A stretch of DNA of 64,000 nucleotides from NCBI RefSeq assembly GCF_900155965.1, contig NZ_FTMG01000002.1, positions 643,911 to 707,910 of the forward strand, written 5' to 3'. Under the pieces are notes generated by a model. It was given only the letters and a program-made list of their open reading frames with translations, searched no databases and was not told where the DNA came from. This document shows positions 36,554 to 44,655 of this stretch, one piece after another (position 1 is the first letter of the stretch; every line of letters starts with the position of its first letter). The DNA is from Mucilaginibacter lappiensis (lineage in GTDB: Bacteria > Bacteroidota > Bacteroidia > Sphingobacteriales > Sphingobacteriaceae). A program made the position numbers and the translations under genes.

Positions 36554-36594
36554 CACAAGTCATCTCTGCACAAGCAGCCGCACAAGACTTGCGC
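36554..36594 (-). repeat. REP copy D
   Basis: Second inverted copy, 25 nt after C, with the same left flank CTGCTGATAGT and right flank AGA(A/G)AAAGA. With copy A it gives the unit terminal inverted REPs. Confidence 0.85.
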
Positions 36595-36671
36595 TAGAAA
36601 AAGAACGACACTATTTTGCCCACTCATCAAAAAGAAAAACAGATTAAGATCTCCCTGCTTATCTTTAAGCT

Positions 36672-37667
36672 ATGAAAAGAATAGCCCTCCTCCTGATCCT
36701 GAGTTTTATCTGGAATCTCAGCAGCTTTGCCCAGATCCAGATTGATACTATAAGCTACATCAAAAACAATCCTTTAATCTATTCGCTGGTTATTTCAAAG
36801 AACAATAAGATCATCCATCAGCAGTATTTTAATAGGCAGGATAGCACTACCTTGTTTAATGATCAGTCGCTTACCAAAAGCGTAACTGCTTTACTTATTG
36901 GTATCGCTATTGATAAAGGCTATATCAAATCGGTAGATGAAAAGGTTGCCGACTTTTTCCCGGAGTTAAAAATGGATACCGATAAACGGAAACAGGATAT
37001 CACCATCCGCCAGGTCATGAATCAGGCCTCTGGCTTTTATCATGAAGGCGTAAATGTGGGCGCCTTGCTCAGCATTCCGGATCCATCGGGGTATGTGATC
37101 AAAGCACCGATGGTGTCGGATCCCGGGAAGGTATTCCGTTACAATAACGCAGCCACGCATTTGTTATCCGTCATCATTACCAAAAGCACGCATATGGATA
37201 CCCGATCCTTCGCCAAAAAGTTCCTGTTCGATCCGCTGGGTATTACCACGTTCGACTGGAAAAAAATGAACGACGGTTACTACGATGGGTGTGGATTACT
37301 AAGTATTCGCCTGCGTTCGGTTGATATGCTTAAACTCGGCAATCTCGTATTAAATAAAGGGGTATATCGTAAGCAGCAAATCGTCCCGGCAAAATGGATC
37401 AATTCCATCATCAATCCCGAAGTTACTTACAAAACACCATGGGGGCTGGATAATTCCTTATACGGGCTGTGCTGGTACCACGCCGATTACCAGGGGACAA
37501 AAATAATCTATGCTCTGGGCTGGGGTGGGCAGTTTATGTTTGTAATCCCCTCCCTAAAAGCCGTGATTATGACCAACTCCGGCGTCGCCGATGCCACAGC
37601 TATTAAAGAAGCCGCCTTGATCACCGGCAGGCTTTTTCCTGAACTGTTGAAACAGCTGCAAAACTAA
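36672..37667 (+). CDS. Secreted serine hydrolase, class C beta-lactamase family
   Basis: 331 residues with a signal peptide (IALLLILSFIWNLSSFAQ). The nucleophile motif SxxK is Ser66-Leu-Thr-Lys69 (QSLTKSVTALLIG), the second motif YxN is Tyr157-Asn-Asn159, and the third, usually KTG or HxG, is probably GWGGQF near residue 285. The family covers D,D-peptidases, esterases and class C beta-lactamases; members like this with QIDTISYI-type N-termini are usually called serine hydrolases. Real beta-lactamase activity cannot be inferred. It stands alone next to the REP/RAYT unit. Confidence 0.88.
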   Translation: MKRIALLLILSFIWNLSSFAQIQIDTISYIKNNPLIYSLVISKNNKIIHQQYFNRQDSTTLFNDQSLTKSVTALLIGIAIDKGYIKSVDEKVADFFPELKMDTDKRKQDITIRQVMNQASGFYHEGVNVGALLSIPDPSGYVIKAPMVSDPGKVFRYNNAATHLLSVIITKSTHMDTRSFAKKFLFDPLGITTFDWKKMNDGYYDGCGLLSIRLRSVDMLKLGNLVLNKGVYRKQQIVPAKWINSIINPEVTYKTPWGLDNSLYGLCWYHADYQGTKIIYALGWGGQFMFVIPSLKAVIMTNSGVADATAIKEAALITGRLFPELLKQLQN

Positions 37668-37679
37668 CCGAATGCCAAA

Positions 37680-39407
37680 TTACTGTATAAAATAAACTTT
37701 CTTTATTTTATTATTTTCAATATGATAAATGGCGACAGCATCTACTTTTTTATTGGGGCCAACAGATATGCTTTCGTGATCAACGATGGCATTGCCCTTT
37801 ACAATCCTGTCCAGTATTTCACAATGCAGGGAGGGTACCCGCTCAAAAAATGCCGCATAGTGTTTGCGCATATCATCCTTTCCTTTGCTTACGAGCTTAT
37901 CCGGAAAAGTATATAGTTCTACGTCCTCCGCATAGGGCTCCAAAAACGCGTCTATACTTCGCTGGTTGTAGGCATTTAACTGGCGTTGCACCAGAGCCAG
38001 CGGAGTTTCTTTAATCAAAGTATCGGGAGCAATAACATGACCTTTATTGATTACCAGGCTTATTTCCTGCAGGTTTTCCAGTTGTTCGGCAGGGTTGGCA
38101 TTTAATAATACCAGGTCGGCTTTTTTGCCTTTTTCTATGCTGCCAAACTCCTTTTCTTTACCCATAGCTTTGGCACCGTTGATGGTTGCCGATTGAATGA
38201 TCTGCCAGTTGCTCATGCCCGCCTGCTGCATCGCTTTTAACTCGGTAAAAAGCGAAGAGGCATGTTGAGTGCCGATATTACCCGCATCGGTACCGGCTGC
38301 TATAATAACGCCTGCATCGGTCATTTTTTTGAGATTTATCATCCGGATAGAATCGGTTGTTGCGATATAACGCATCCTCGCGGCTCTTGCTGTTTTGTAA
38401 TGATTGGTTAAAGCGGTATCGGCGAAGTGTTTTAAATCGCTTATAGATCCAAGCTGCTCGGGGTTTGCTTGTATAAGCTCTTCGTAGGAAAAATTCTTTT
38501 TTTGCGTAAAAGTGTCGAAGTAGTCATCTACCACAATTAAGGTGGGGCAAAGCACTACTTTGTTTTTCTTGAGCAGGTTAATAAAATCGGTAGATACAAC
38601 CTCGTCGTCCACTTCATGAACCAGGTAGTCGCAGCCGCTTTCAACCGCCAGTTGAGCGGTTAACCTTTCGGTAGCGTGTATAGCAACCCTCAGGTGATTT
38701 TTATGCGCCTCGTCAATAATGGCTTTTATTGCCGGCTGATATTTTTTGGCTTCTTCTTCTTTATTTTTCCCCAGCACAATGTACCAGATTTTGATAAAAT
38801 CGGGCCGATGCGGTAATTGCTTTGCTAACAGGTCGGTAGCTTCGGTGGTATTGCTGAAGAGATTAAATGGTTCGTCGTTTTTTAAATTTTTATATACTTC
38901 TGGTTCATAGGTGGTTAATAATGGTCCGGCCATATAAATAGTAGGGGCGTAACTTTTATTGGCGAAGCTATCACGCTGAGCCAAATAATTAAAGGTAGCA
39001 CCAGGATCAATAACCGTGGTGATGCCTGCTTTGGTATAGCGCCGCAAAAAATCTTCCATATGCTGATGGGTCCAGGCCATTTCGCTTTCATAGGACTTAT
39101 ATTTTTGCAGTACCGCAACATCCGGCCGGGCATAGAGGCCGCCACTCTGGAAGAAATGTACATGTGAATCGGTAAGCCCAGGTATCAGGAATTTTCCCTC
39201 TCCATTGATCACCGTGGCATTCCCGGGTATTTTTACGGTTGCCGGATAGATTCCCGATATGATATCGCCCGTAATAGCTACCGTACGCCCGGGTAACAGT
39301 TTATTTTGAGTAACATCAACCAGGGTTACATTTTTAATATAGGTTTGGCAAAACCCCGGCAGTGTATACATCATTGCGATGCAGAACAGACTGAACTTTG
39401 TTTTCAT
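37680..39407 (-). CDS. Secreted amidohydrolase fused to a SnoaL/NTF2-like domain
   Basis: 575 residues with a signal peptide (FSLFCIAMMYTLPGFCQ). Residues about 25-440 are an amidohydrolase of the imidazolonepropionase-like group: metal motif DSHVHF near residue 80, IKIW with the likely carbamylated Lys, AIHATERL, LVHEVDDE, and AGTDAGN near 370. Residues about 450-575 (ALVQRQLNAYNQRSIDAFLE to the end) are a separate SnoaL-like ketosteroid-isomerase fold domain. The usual family ends near 440, so this is a two-domain fusion. The conserved leader element copy 2 lies upstream at 39510-39786. Substrate unknown; relatives act on cyclic amides or peptides. Confidence 0.85.
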   Translation of the reverse strand: MKTKFSLFCIAMMYTLPGFCQTYIKNVTLVDVTQNKLLPGRTVAITGDIISGIYPATVKIPGNATVINGEGKFLIPGLTDSHVHFFQSGGLYARPDVAVLQKYKSYESEMAWTHQHMEDFLRRYTKAGITTVIDPGATFNYLAQRDSFANKSYAPTIYMAGPLLTTYEPEVYKNLKNDEPFNLFSNTTEATDLLAKQLPHRPDFIKIWYIVLGKNKEEEAKKYQPAIKAIIDEAHKNHLRVAIHATERLTAQLAVESGCDYLVHEVDDEVVSTDFINLLKKNKVVLCPTLIVVDDYFDTFTQKKNFSYEELIQANPEQLGSISDLKHFADTALTNHYKTARAARMRYIATTDSIRMINLKKMTDAGVIIAAGTDAGNIGTQHASSLFTELKAMQQAGMSNWQIIQSATINGAKAMGKEKEFGSIEKGKKADLVLLNANPAEQLENLQEISLVINKGHVIAPDTLIKETPLALVQRQLNAYNQRSIDAFLEPYAEDVELYTFPDKLVSKGKDDMRKHYAAFFERVPSLHCEILDRIVKGNAIVDHESISVGPNKKVDAVAIYHIENNKIKKVYFIQ

Positions 39408-39509
39408 AGGTTTTTATTTAGGTATTATGGAGATAGACGGCCAAGGCTAATTTAAATATTTATAAAAACATATTTTGGGATGAATGGAAAAATCACGGAA
39501 AACAGGTAG

Positions 39510-39786
39510 CGCTTAAAAACTTTTTAAACCTTTTATTTTAACACTTTTTTGCTCAAAAAAGGGGTGAAAATGGATCAAAAACACTCGAAAATTCATTCAA
39601 AACCATCGATTTTAACACTTTTTAACAAATTTTTGGAGGATTTTGAAAGGTTTAAAAAGTATTAAATATTTGGTAATCAAATATATAAATACAAAATGGT
39701 CGATTTTGGGGCTGTATTTCCTTTAACCAAACAGCCCGGTTTTTCTTTTTGATCAGAAAAACCGGGCTGCTTTATATACAAAAATA
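39510..39786 (-). promoter_or_regulatory. Conserved leader element, copy 2 (promoter-like box, hairpin, AT-rich leader)
   Basis: Read leftward: TTTA, 19 nt, TATTTTTG (39786-39779, an exact TAnnTTTG), 9 nt, then a perfect 14-bp hairpin (arms 39756-39769 and 39732-39745, CAGCCCGGTT then TTTC), then sequence aligning with copy 1 through to about 39510. The outer ten base pairs of the hairpin are the same in both copies; the inner pairs differ but are complementary within each copy. GTTAAAAAGT and GTTAAAATCG occur at a 10-nt period, as in copy 1. About 365 nt separate the predicted start from the amidohydrolase ATG (39407). No terminator-like T run follows the hairpin. Confidence 0.65.
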
Positions 39787-39854
39787 CGGAATATAGTCTG
39801 GAGTCTAAAGTCTTTAGTTCTGAGTAGAAAAAAATCGCTTCATGTAGCTGGTTA

Positions 39855-40724
39855 TTATTTCAGATCGTTAAATTTAATGTACTCGTATTCTGGCAAGCTG
39901 GTAAATAAATTGTCTAAAATGGCCACGTGTGCCATACCAAATATAATCAGGATGCGGTCTTTTGGCGAAGTGGTTAGCTTTTGGATGTTTCTGAGTATCC
40001 GGAGGTTGCGGTCGTACCATTTGGTAGCCATGGCATCGGCACCGCGGAAATCACCTAGTTTAAAATCGCCCAGCAGGTAGGCGTCATAATACCGCTGCAA
40101 TACCTTGGGCGAATTCATGTTTTTGAATACTTGCAGCAAGGGGAATTTTAACGCGACGGTGGTTTGATAGTCATAATAAGCCCTATACCTGTCGTTAGCT
40201 GCGTAGTCATAATCCTTGGTTAAGCTGTCTAAATACGGTTTGTATTTGGTGGAGTCGGTCGATTTATATAGATCAACAACAATATTACCTGCATCCGCTG
40301 TATACACGGTATCGAGTTTAAACTTATCCATCAGCCAAAAAGCAATTTGGTAAGTTTCGTCGGGTTGTGGCTTGCTTTTGCCAGCTTTGTATTCCCGGTA
40401 TTTGGCCATAGCATTCCATTTGCTGGAGCCTTCTATAGCGATTTTAGTGGGACGAAACTTCGCGATGTAATTTAATAGCTCCTTCAGCTCTTTTTGCTTT
40501 TGGGGCGATAAAATATCTACCTGTTTGCTTTTATCAATCTTGTAGGTATCATGATTGGGGTACGAAAAGTGAAAAGGCATACCTACCATAAATACTTTGG
40601 GTAAGGAGTCGTGCCCGATCAAAAAATCATCAGGCGATTTTATTTGCTGCGCTCCGACATGCAGACAGGTAAAGGCTAACACAAACAGAATTAAGAATTT
40701 GGTATGGAATATTTTCATAGACAA
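39855..40724 (-). CDS. Secreted TraB/GumN-like protein (DUF5694-type)
   Basis: 289 residues with a signal peptide (FLILFVLAFTCLHVGAQQ). The body has the look of the Bacteroidota DUF5694 group, related to TraB/GumN/PrgY: VFMVGMPFHFSYPNHD near the start, KIAIEGSSKWNA, and the C-terminal ILIIFGMAHVAILDNLF with a conserved GxxH. TraB-family proteins are suspected metallopeptidases that remove signalling peptides, but this group has no proven activity. It is divergent from the next gene cluster and its 3' end lies 68 nt from leader element copy 2. Confidence 0.65.
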   Translation of the reverse strand: MSMKIFHTKFLILFVLAFTCLHVGAQQIKSPDDFLIGHDSLPKVFMVGMPFHFSYPNHDTYKIDKSKQVDILSPQKQKELKELLNYIAKFRPTKIAIEGSSKWNAMAKYREYKAGKSKPQPDETYQIAFWLMDKFKLDTVYTADAGNIVVDLYKSTDSTKYKPYLDSLTKDYDYAANDRYRAYYDYQTTVALKFPLLQVFKNMNSPKVLQRYYDAYLLGDFKLGDFRGADAMATKWYDRNLRILRNIQKLTTSPKDRILIIFGMAHVAILDNLFTSLPEYEYIKFNDLK

Positions 40725-40889
40725 AATTATATGATCATGTAAATTAGAATTTTATTTTTAATTACTCCTACGCTGTCCGAAGTCGGAGAATCGGACAATG
40801 CGCCGAAACATATCTTAACGTTATTTAACAAATCAACATTTCGTCCTATCCATTGGTTAGCATAGCTTTACTAATAAATCTAAATCGTC

Positions 40890-41489
40890 ATGCGCATAAA
40901 ACTGCTATCAATCTGTTTCTTAATGCTATTGTTAACGGGTAAATGTTTTAGCCAGGAAAACTTATCCGTTTATGAGTTACCAAAACCTGCAAACTGGCAT
41001 ACAGAAAAGTTTGCATTGCCACCTTCATTTGCTACTACACTTCCTTTCAGCGGAACAGAAGATATTAGGTTTTCGCCGGAATGGTCAAAAAAACATACTG
41101 ATGGTTACTGGACCTATTGTTTTTTATGGAGGATAAAAGATGCAGTTTCTTTTACCAAAGTCAATATGGAACAATACCTGCATGATTATTATACCGGGCT
41201 TATAAAAGTTAATTTAAAAGAGGCTAAAATGGATACCGCCTTGGCTATACCCGTAAAAGTACAGTTGCATAACAGCAGGAAAAGCAAAACTGATTTGCAG
41301 GCTTTTGAAGGACGTGTTGAAATGCTGGATTATATGACACAGGACCCTATCAAACTAAACTTTCGCATTCATATAAAGAAACACAAACCGGGTAGTAATG
41401 ATAGTGCGGTGTTATTTGAAGTATCTCCACAGCCCTATGAGCATAAGGTTTGGGTTGAGTTGGATGGGTTTGATAAAAGTATTAAGTAA
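40890..41489 (+). CDS. Secreted protein of unknown function
   Basis: 199 residues; not recognised. A signal peptide is clear (IKLLSICFLMLLLTGKCFSQ), then a soluble domain with aromatic-rich segments (DGYWTYCFLWRIKDAVSF, YLHDYYTGLIK) and no TM helix. It overlaps the following small ORF (start 41464) by 26 bases, and that ORF in turn overlaps the next gene, so the three may be translationally coupled. Expected in the periplasm or outside. No conserved catalytic motif was found. Confidence 0.72.
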   Translation: MRIKLLSICFLMLLLTGKCFSQENLSVYELPKPANWHTEKFALPPSFATTLPFSGTEDIRFSPEWSKKHTDGYWTYCFLWRIKDAVSFTKVNMEQYLHDYYTGLIKVNLKEAKMDTALAIPVKVQLHNSRKSKTDLQAFEGRVEMLDYMTQDPIKLNFRIHIKKHKPGSNDSAVLFEVSPQPYEHKVWVELDGFDKSIK

Positions 41490-41640
41490 CGCGCTCTTTT
41501 CTTTAGGGTTGGGGCTTCGAATAGCACAGTTATATATACACCAAGAAATTACTAATTTAATATTAGGTTTATCAATCGGTTTTATGTTAATAATTATATG
41601 GAAAAGCCAAGACAGGAAGAAATTCCAAGATCAATCATAA
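41464..41640 (+). CDS. Small membrane protein (58 residues), overlapping both neighbours
   Basis: Not recognised. The ATG at 41464 starts within the end of the secreted-protein gene, and the stop (41640) lies inside the next gene. Two hydrophobic stretches (ALFSLGLGLRIAQLY and NLILGLSIGFMLIIIW) followed by a basic tail (KSQDRKKFQDQS) make a plausible two-TM or one-TM protein. Longer reading upstream to 41398 lacks a hydrophobic start and is not preferred. The overlaps at both ends support a real, coupled gene, but a chance ORF cannot be excluded. Confidence 0.4.
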   Translation: MGLIKVLSNALFSLGLGLRIAQLYIHQEITNLILGLSIGFMLIIIWKSQDRKKFQDQS

Positions 41641-42143
41641 AAGGCAGTAGTGGGCGTATTTCGGGTTTAAATGGTAAGGGTGAAATGCTATTCGCCGATC
41701 CAAAATGCTTTGTTGTGGGGTTGGAAAAATTGCCTTATATATTATTTACAACTCATGAATTTAATGAAGAGGAATTGCCCTTAAACATTGGAAAACAGAT
41801 ATACGAAATAAAAAAGCTTGCTCTTCAATCTACTTTTTCAGCTGACATTTCTAAAGAAGTAAAATATTGTGCAATACCCAGATGGCTGTCTGACTTTAAA
41901 ATGGTTGAAGAGTTGCGCTTTGGATACGTGGAAATAGATGATTTACATAGTTTAAAAGATTTGCCAATTCAACATTTAATCCTAAAAAACATTAGATACA
42001 ATGATAGTCAAAGGGTAGTCTCTGCTATCAAACAGTTTAAGCACCTAAAAGAAGTTTCGTACGATCAATCACTTGATGCAGATTTAAAACAGGCTATCGA
42101 AGAATTAAACTTAAAATTAACTCTTCTTGCTGATTCTGATTAA
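41598..42143 (+). CDS. Unknown protein with a leucine-rich-like segment
   Basis: 181 residues; not recognised. No signal peptide. The middle (about 110-145) reads EELRFGYVEIDDLHSLKDLP followed by IQHLILKNI, a short leucine-rich-repeat-like rhythm, with a charged helical end. It starts inside the preceding small ORF. An internal ATG at 41685 would remove the basic N-terminal 29 residues, so the start is uncertain. Probably cytoplasmic. Confidence 0.6.
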   Translation: MEKPRQEEIPRSIIKGSSGRISGLNGKGEMLFADPKCFVVGLEKLPYILFTTHEFNEEELPLNIGKQIYEIKKLALQSTFSADISKEVKYCAIPRWLSDFKMVEELRFGYVEIDDLHSLKDLPIQHLILKNIRYNDSQRVVSAIKQFKHLKEVSYDQSLDADLKQAIEELNLKLTLLADSD

Positions 42144-42190
42144 TCTTGTCGGTAATGGGTTGCTTTTTGTTCGAGGAGTTTTAGTCGCAT

Positions 42191-43189
42191 TCAATTACTC
42201 CCCTCAAACTCCTCCTCTACACTTTCCCTTAAATCATACAACAACCATTGTTTTTTGGCAATGGAACCAGCTTCGGATTGCAGTAATTTTATAAAATCGT
42301 TTACGCCGGTGGGCTCGTTGCCATTGCCGTGGATCAGCACAATACTGCCTGCTTGAGGCTGCTGCCCTTTGGCCAGCCAGGCATCGGTACCAATGGGGAT
42401 CAAACCATAGTCGGTGAGTTTATATACCAGTTGCTGATCGGATACCAAACCTGGGAACCTGAAGAACACCGATGGCAGCAAACCATTCTTGAGCATGGCC
42501 TTTTCGGTTTCCAGTATCTCGTAATTCATATCGGTACCCGGCTCCAGTAAAAAGTTTTCTTTGAGCGGCGCTTTGAGGCTTACCCGGTGATTAAAGGAAT
42601 GGTTTATCCAGGTGATATAGATCTCGTGTTTGGCCTGCATTTGTTTGAGCCATTCCAGGTCCTGCGGGTGCTGGCGCATCCATACGCCGGTAACCGAAAG
42701 GGCGATGGGCGCCGGTCGTTCTACTTTCTGAAACTCCGTGAAAATATCGGTAAATATGCGCCTGTCGAGCGGGCGGTGTGATGGACAAAGATCGGCTGTT
42801 AAACTAATGCCGGTTTCTTTGGGGATACCGCTTTCAATGCCTGCGTCTTGCAGGGCTAGGGATTGTTTTTCGGCTTTGCGAAGCGCTTTTTGGTAAGGTG
42901 TGCTTTTGAAAAAGTCGCGCGCTTCGGTGATGCTCATGGGTTTTACCTGGTAAAAATTGGGTTCATCAATTTTGGTTACCAGGGTTTGCGGGTTTACCAG
43001 CAGGTAGTATGTTTTGCCTTCGTTTTCAAACTGGCGCAGTATCATCCAATCCTGCGGGGCATGATGCGCCCAGCCATAAAAAGTTTTATAATTTTTAATT
43101 TTAAGATAATTGGCTTGTGCGGCAGCTCTCTGTTGCAATCCACCTATGATTAATATAGCGAGCAGGTATTTAAGCAGGGATTTGTTCAT
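42191..43189 (-). CDS. Secreted polysaccharide deacetylase family protein
   Basis: 332 residues with a signal peptide (LLAILIIGGLQQRAAAQ). The NodB-like signature is altered: TADLCPSHR (Asp133) stands where TFDDGP is usual, with Leu in place of the second, metal-binding Asp. The histidine pair is present as His197-Ser-Phe-Asn-His201 (HSFNH), and later GSIVLIHGNGNEP fits the last NodB motif. Family relatives remove N-acetyl or O-acetyl groups from peptidoglycan or other glycans. The changed motif makes the activity uncertain. Its first codons overlap the last 20 bases of the membrane-protein gene upstream. Confidence 0.82.
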   Translation of the reverse strand: MNKSLLKYLLAILIIGGLQQRAAAQANYLKIKNYKTFYGWAHHAPQDWMILRQFENEGKTYYLLVNPQTLVTKIDEPNFYQVKPMSITEARDFFKSTPYQKALRKAEKQSLALQDAGIESGIPKETGISLTADLCPSHRPLDRRIFTDIFTEFQKVERPAPIALSVTGVWMRQHPQDLEWLKQMQAKHEIYITWINHSFNHRVSLKAPLKENFLLEPGTDMNYEILETEKAMLKNGLLPSVFFRFPGLVSDQQLVYKLTDYGLIPIGTDAWLAKGQQPQAGSIVLIHGNGNEPTGVNDFIKLLQSEAGSIAKKQWLLYDLRESVEEEFEGSN

Positions 43190-43691
43190 TCTTATTCAAG
43201 TTCCAGTTTTTGCCTGTAAGTATAGCGGTTATAACTAATATCAGCATAAAAATAATAATCAGGGCCGGGGTTATTTGCATCGCAGTATACACCACATTGC
43301 TATCATGATGAGCCGGGGAAACTGTCTTTGGTAAGGCAGATAACGGAGGGTACAATGTTCCTCCCGCTTTTTGTATCATGTTAAACAATAGTGATAAGAG
43401 ATAGATGACTGTAATAAATAAAAAATTGGCGACAATCAGTATCAGGTTTTGAACTTTTCTTTTATAACGATAAAACCCTTCTTTAATCAAATAGGTTACT
43501 GTTGTCAACATTAAAAATACCGGGACAGTAAATATCAGTATAACAATTGCAGACTGGTTTATAACCCAATAGGTGTCATTAAAATTGATATCCATTGAAG
43601 TATTGCCAATGAATAATGGTACGGACAACCGAGCTACTATATAAATAACAGCCAGGATAATAACTTCGGTGATAATGGGTTTAAGTTTCAT
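43170..43691 (-). CDS. Unknown four-TM membrane protein with a cytochrome-oxidase-like motif
   Basis: 173 residues; not recognised as a named family. Four hydrophobic spans (about 8-28, 45-70, 83-110, 138-162). The segment DINFNDTYWVINQSAIV just before TM2 resembles the DTYYVVAHFH region of heme-copper oxidase subunit I, but the histidines are missing, so it cannot be a working heme-copper site. It overlaps the deacetylase gene by 20 bases, so the two are probably co-translated and membrane-associated. Function not inferred. Confidence 0.6.
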   Translation of the reverse strand: MKLKPIITEVIILAVIYIVARLSVPLFIGNTSMDINFNDTYWVINQSAIVILIFTVPVFLMLTTVTYLIKEGFYRYKRKVQNLILIVANFLFITVIYLLSLLFNMIQKAGGTLYPPLSALPKTVSPAHHDSNVVYTAMQITPALIIIFMLILVITAILTGKNWNLNKNEQIPA

Positions 43692-43761
43692 AACTTAAAG
43701 ATAAAACTTAGTAAATAAGATTAGGTTTATTATTGTATAAAGGATGTATTAACTTTGAACC

Positions 43762-44496
43762 ATGACCCGTTTATCTGTCAATATCAATAAAATAGCTACC
43801 CTGCGCAACTCGCGCGGCGGCAATAACCCCGACCTGATACAGGTTGCTAAAGATTGCGAACGCTTTGGTGCCCAGGGCATCACCGTGCATCCCCGGCCCG
43901 ACGAAAGACATATCCGTTACAATGATGTTTTTGAACTGAAAAAGATCGTGACCACCGAGTTCAACATCGAGGGCAATTGTCAGGAACAAAAATTTATTGA
44001 CCTGGTGCTGGCCAACAAGCCGGAACAGGTGACGTTGGTACCAGATGTACTGGGACAGATCACCTCCAATCATGGTTGGGACACGATTACGAATTATCAT
44101 TATCTAAAAGATATGACAGCGGTTTTTAAGGAGGCCGGGATCCGCGTATCGATATTTGTTGACCCGATTGCTAAAATGGTGGAGGGCGCCGCCAAAACCG
44201 GTACCGACCGGATTGAGCTATACACGGAGGGCTATGCCACGCATTACCACCAGGGCCGCGAGCTGGCCATCGCGCCCTATATTGAAGCCGCCGAAGCTGC
44301 GCAGGCCGCGGGCCTGGGCATCAACGCCGGGCACGATCTTGACCTGAACAACCTGAGATATTTTGCCGAATTGGTTCCTGGTTTGCAGGAAGTAAGCATA
44401 GGCCACGCACTCATCAGCGATGCGCTTTATTATGGTCTGGAGAATACCGTTCAGCAATACCTGCGGCAATTGGTCCCGGCAGAGACGGATCTTTGA
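43762..44496 (+). CDS. pdxJ: Pyridoxine 5'-phosphate synthase
   Basis: 244 residues, the usual length. TIM-barrel motifs of Pdx[21 protein letters not shown] at the N-terminus, [14 protein letters not shown] with the active-site residues, [31 protein letters not shown] and [14 protein letters not shown]. It joins 3-amino-2-oxopropyl phosphate and deoxyxylulose 5-phosphate to make pyridoxine phosphate, so vitamin B6 comes from the DXP-dependent route here. A TAACTTTG lies 5 nt before the ATG, too close for a normal leader unless the message is nearly leaderless. Neighbours are unrelated. Confidence 0.97.
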   Translation: MTRLSVNINKIATLRNSRGGNNPDLIQVAKDCERFGAQGITVHPRPDERHIRYNDVFELKKIVTTEFNIEGNCQEQKFIDLVLANKPEQVTLVPDVLGQITSNHGWDTITNYHYLKDMTAVFKEAGIRVSIFVDPIAKMVEGAAKTGTDRIELYTEGYATHYHQGRELAIAPYIEAAEAAQAAGLGINAGHDLDLNNLRYFAELVPGLQEVSIGHALISDALYYGLENTVQQYLRQLVPAETDL

Positions 44497-44596
44497 GCTT
44501 GATTTGGGAATTGGGATTTCGGATTTGAAATTTTCTCTGAACCTTGATTTATAGGATTACAAGATTACCGTGATTGAAATCTGGAAAAAATCCTTT

Positions 44597-44622
44597 TCGT
44601 CCCCTTAAGGTCTCCTGAACGG
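44597..44622. repeat. Dispersed GTCCCYTTARGGTCTCCTGAA repeat, copy 1
   Basis: GTCCCCTTAAGGTCTCCTGA near 44599 matches GTCCCTTTAGGGTCTCCTGA at 45345-45367 with few changes. The word sits between convergent genes. Confidence 0.5.
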
Positions 44623-44655
44623 AATCCTGAGTAGACAGAATGGACTATTACTTGT

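Noticed and set aside
36672..37667. Antibiotic-resistance beta-lactamase
   Set aside because: Only the general class C fold motifs are present; the third motif and neighbours give no support for beta-lactamase function over an esterase or peptidase.
43750..43757. TAACTTTG as a pdxJ promoter
   Set aside because: It is only 5 nt from the ATG and lacks a -33 box at normal spacing; kept out of the feature list.
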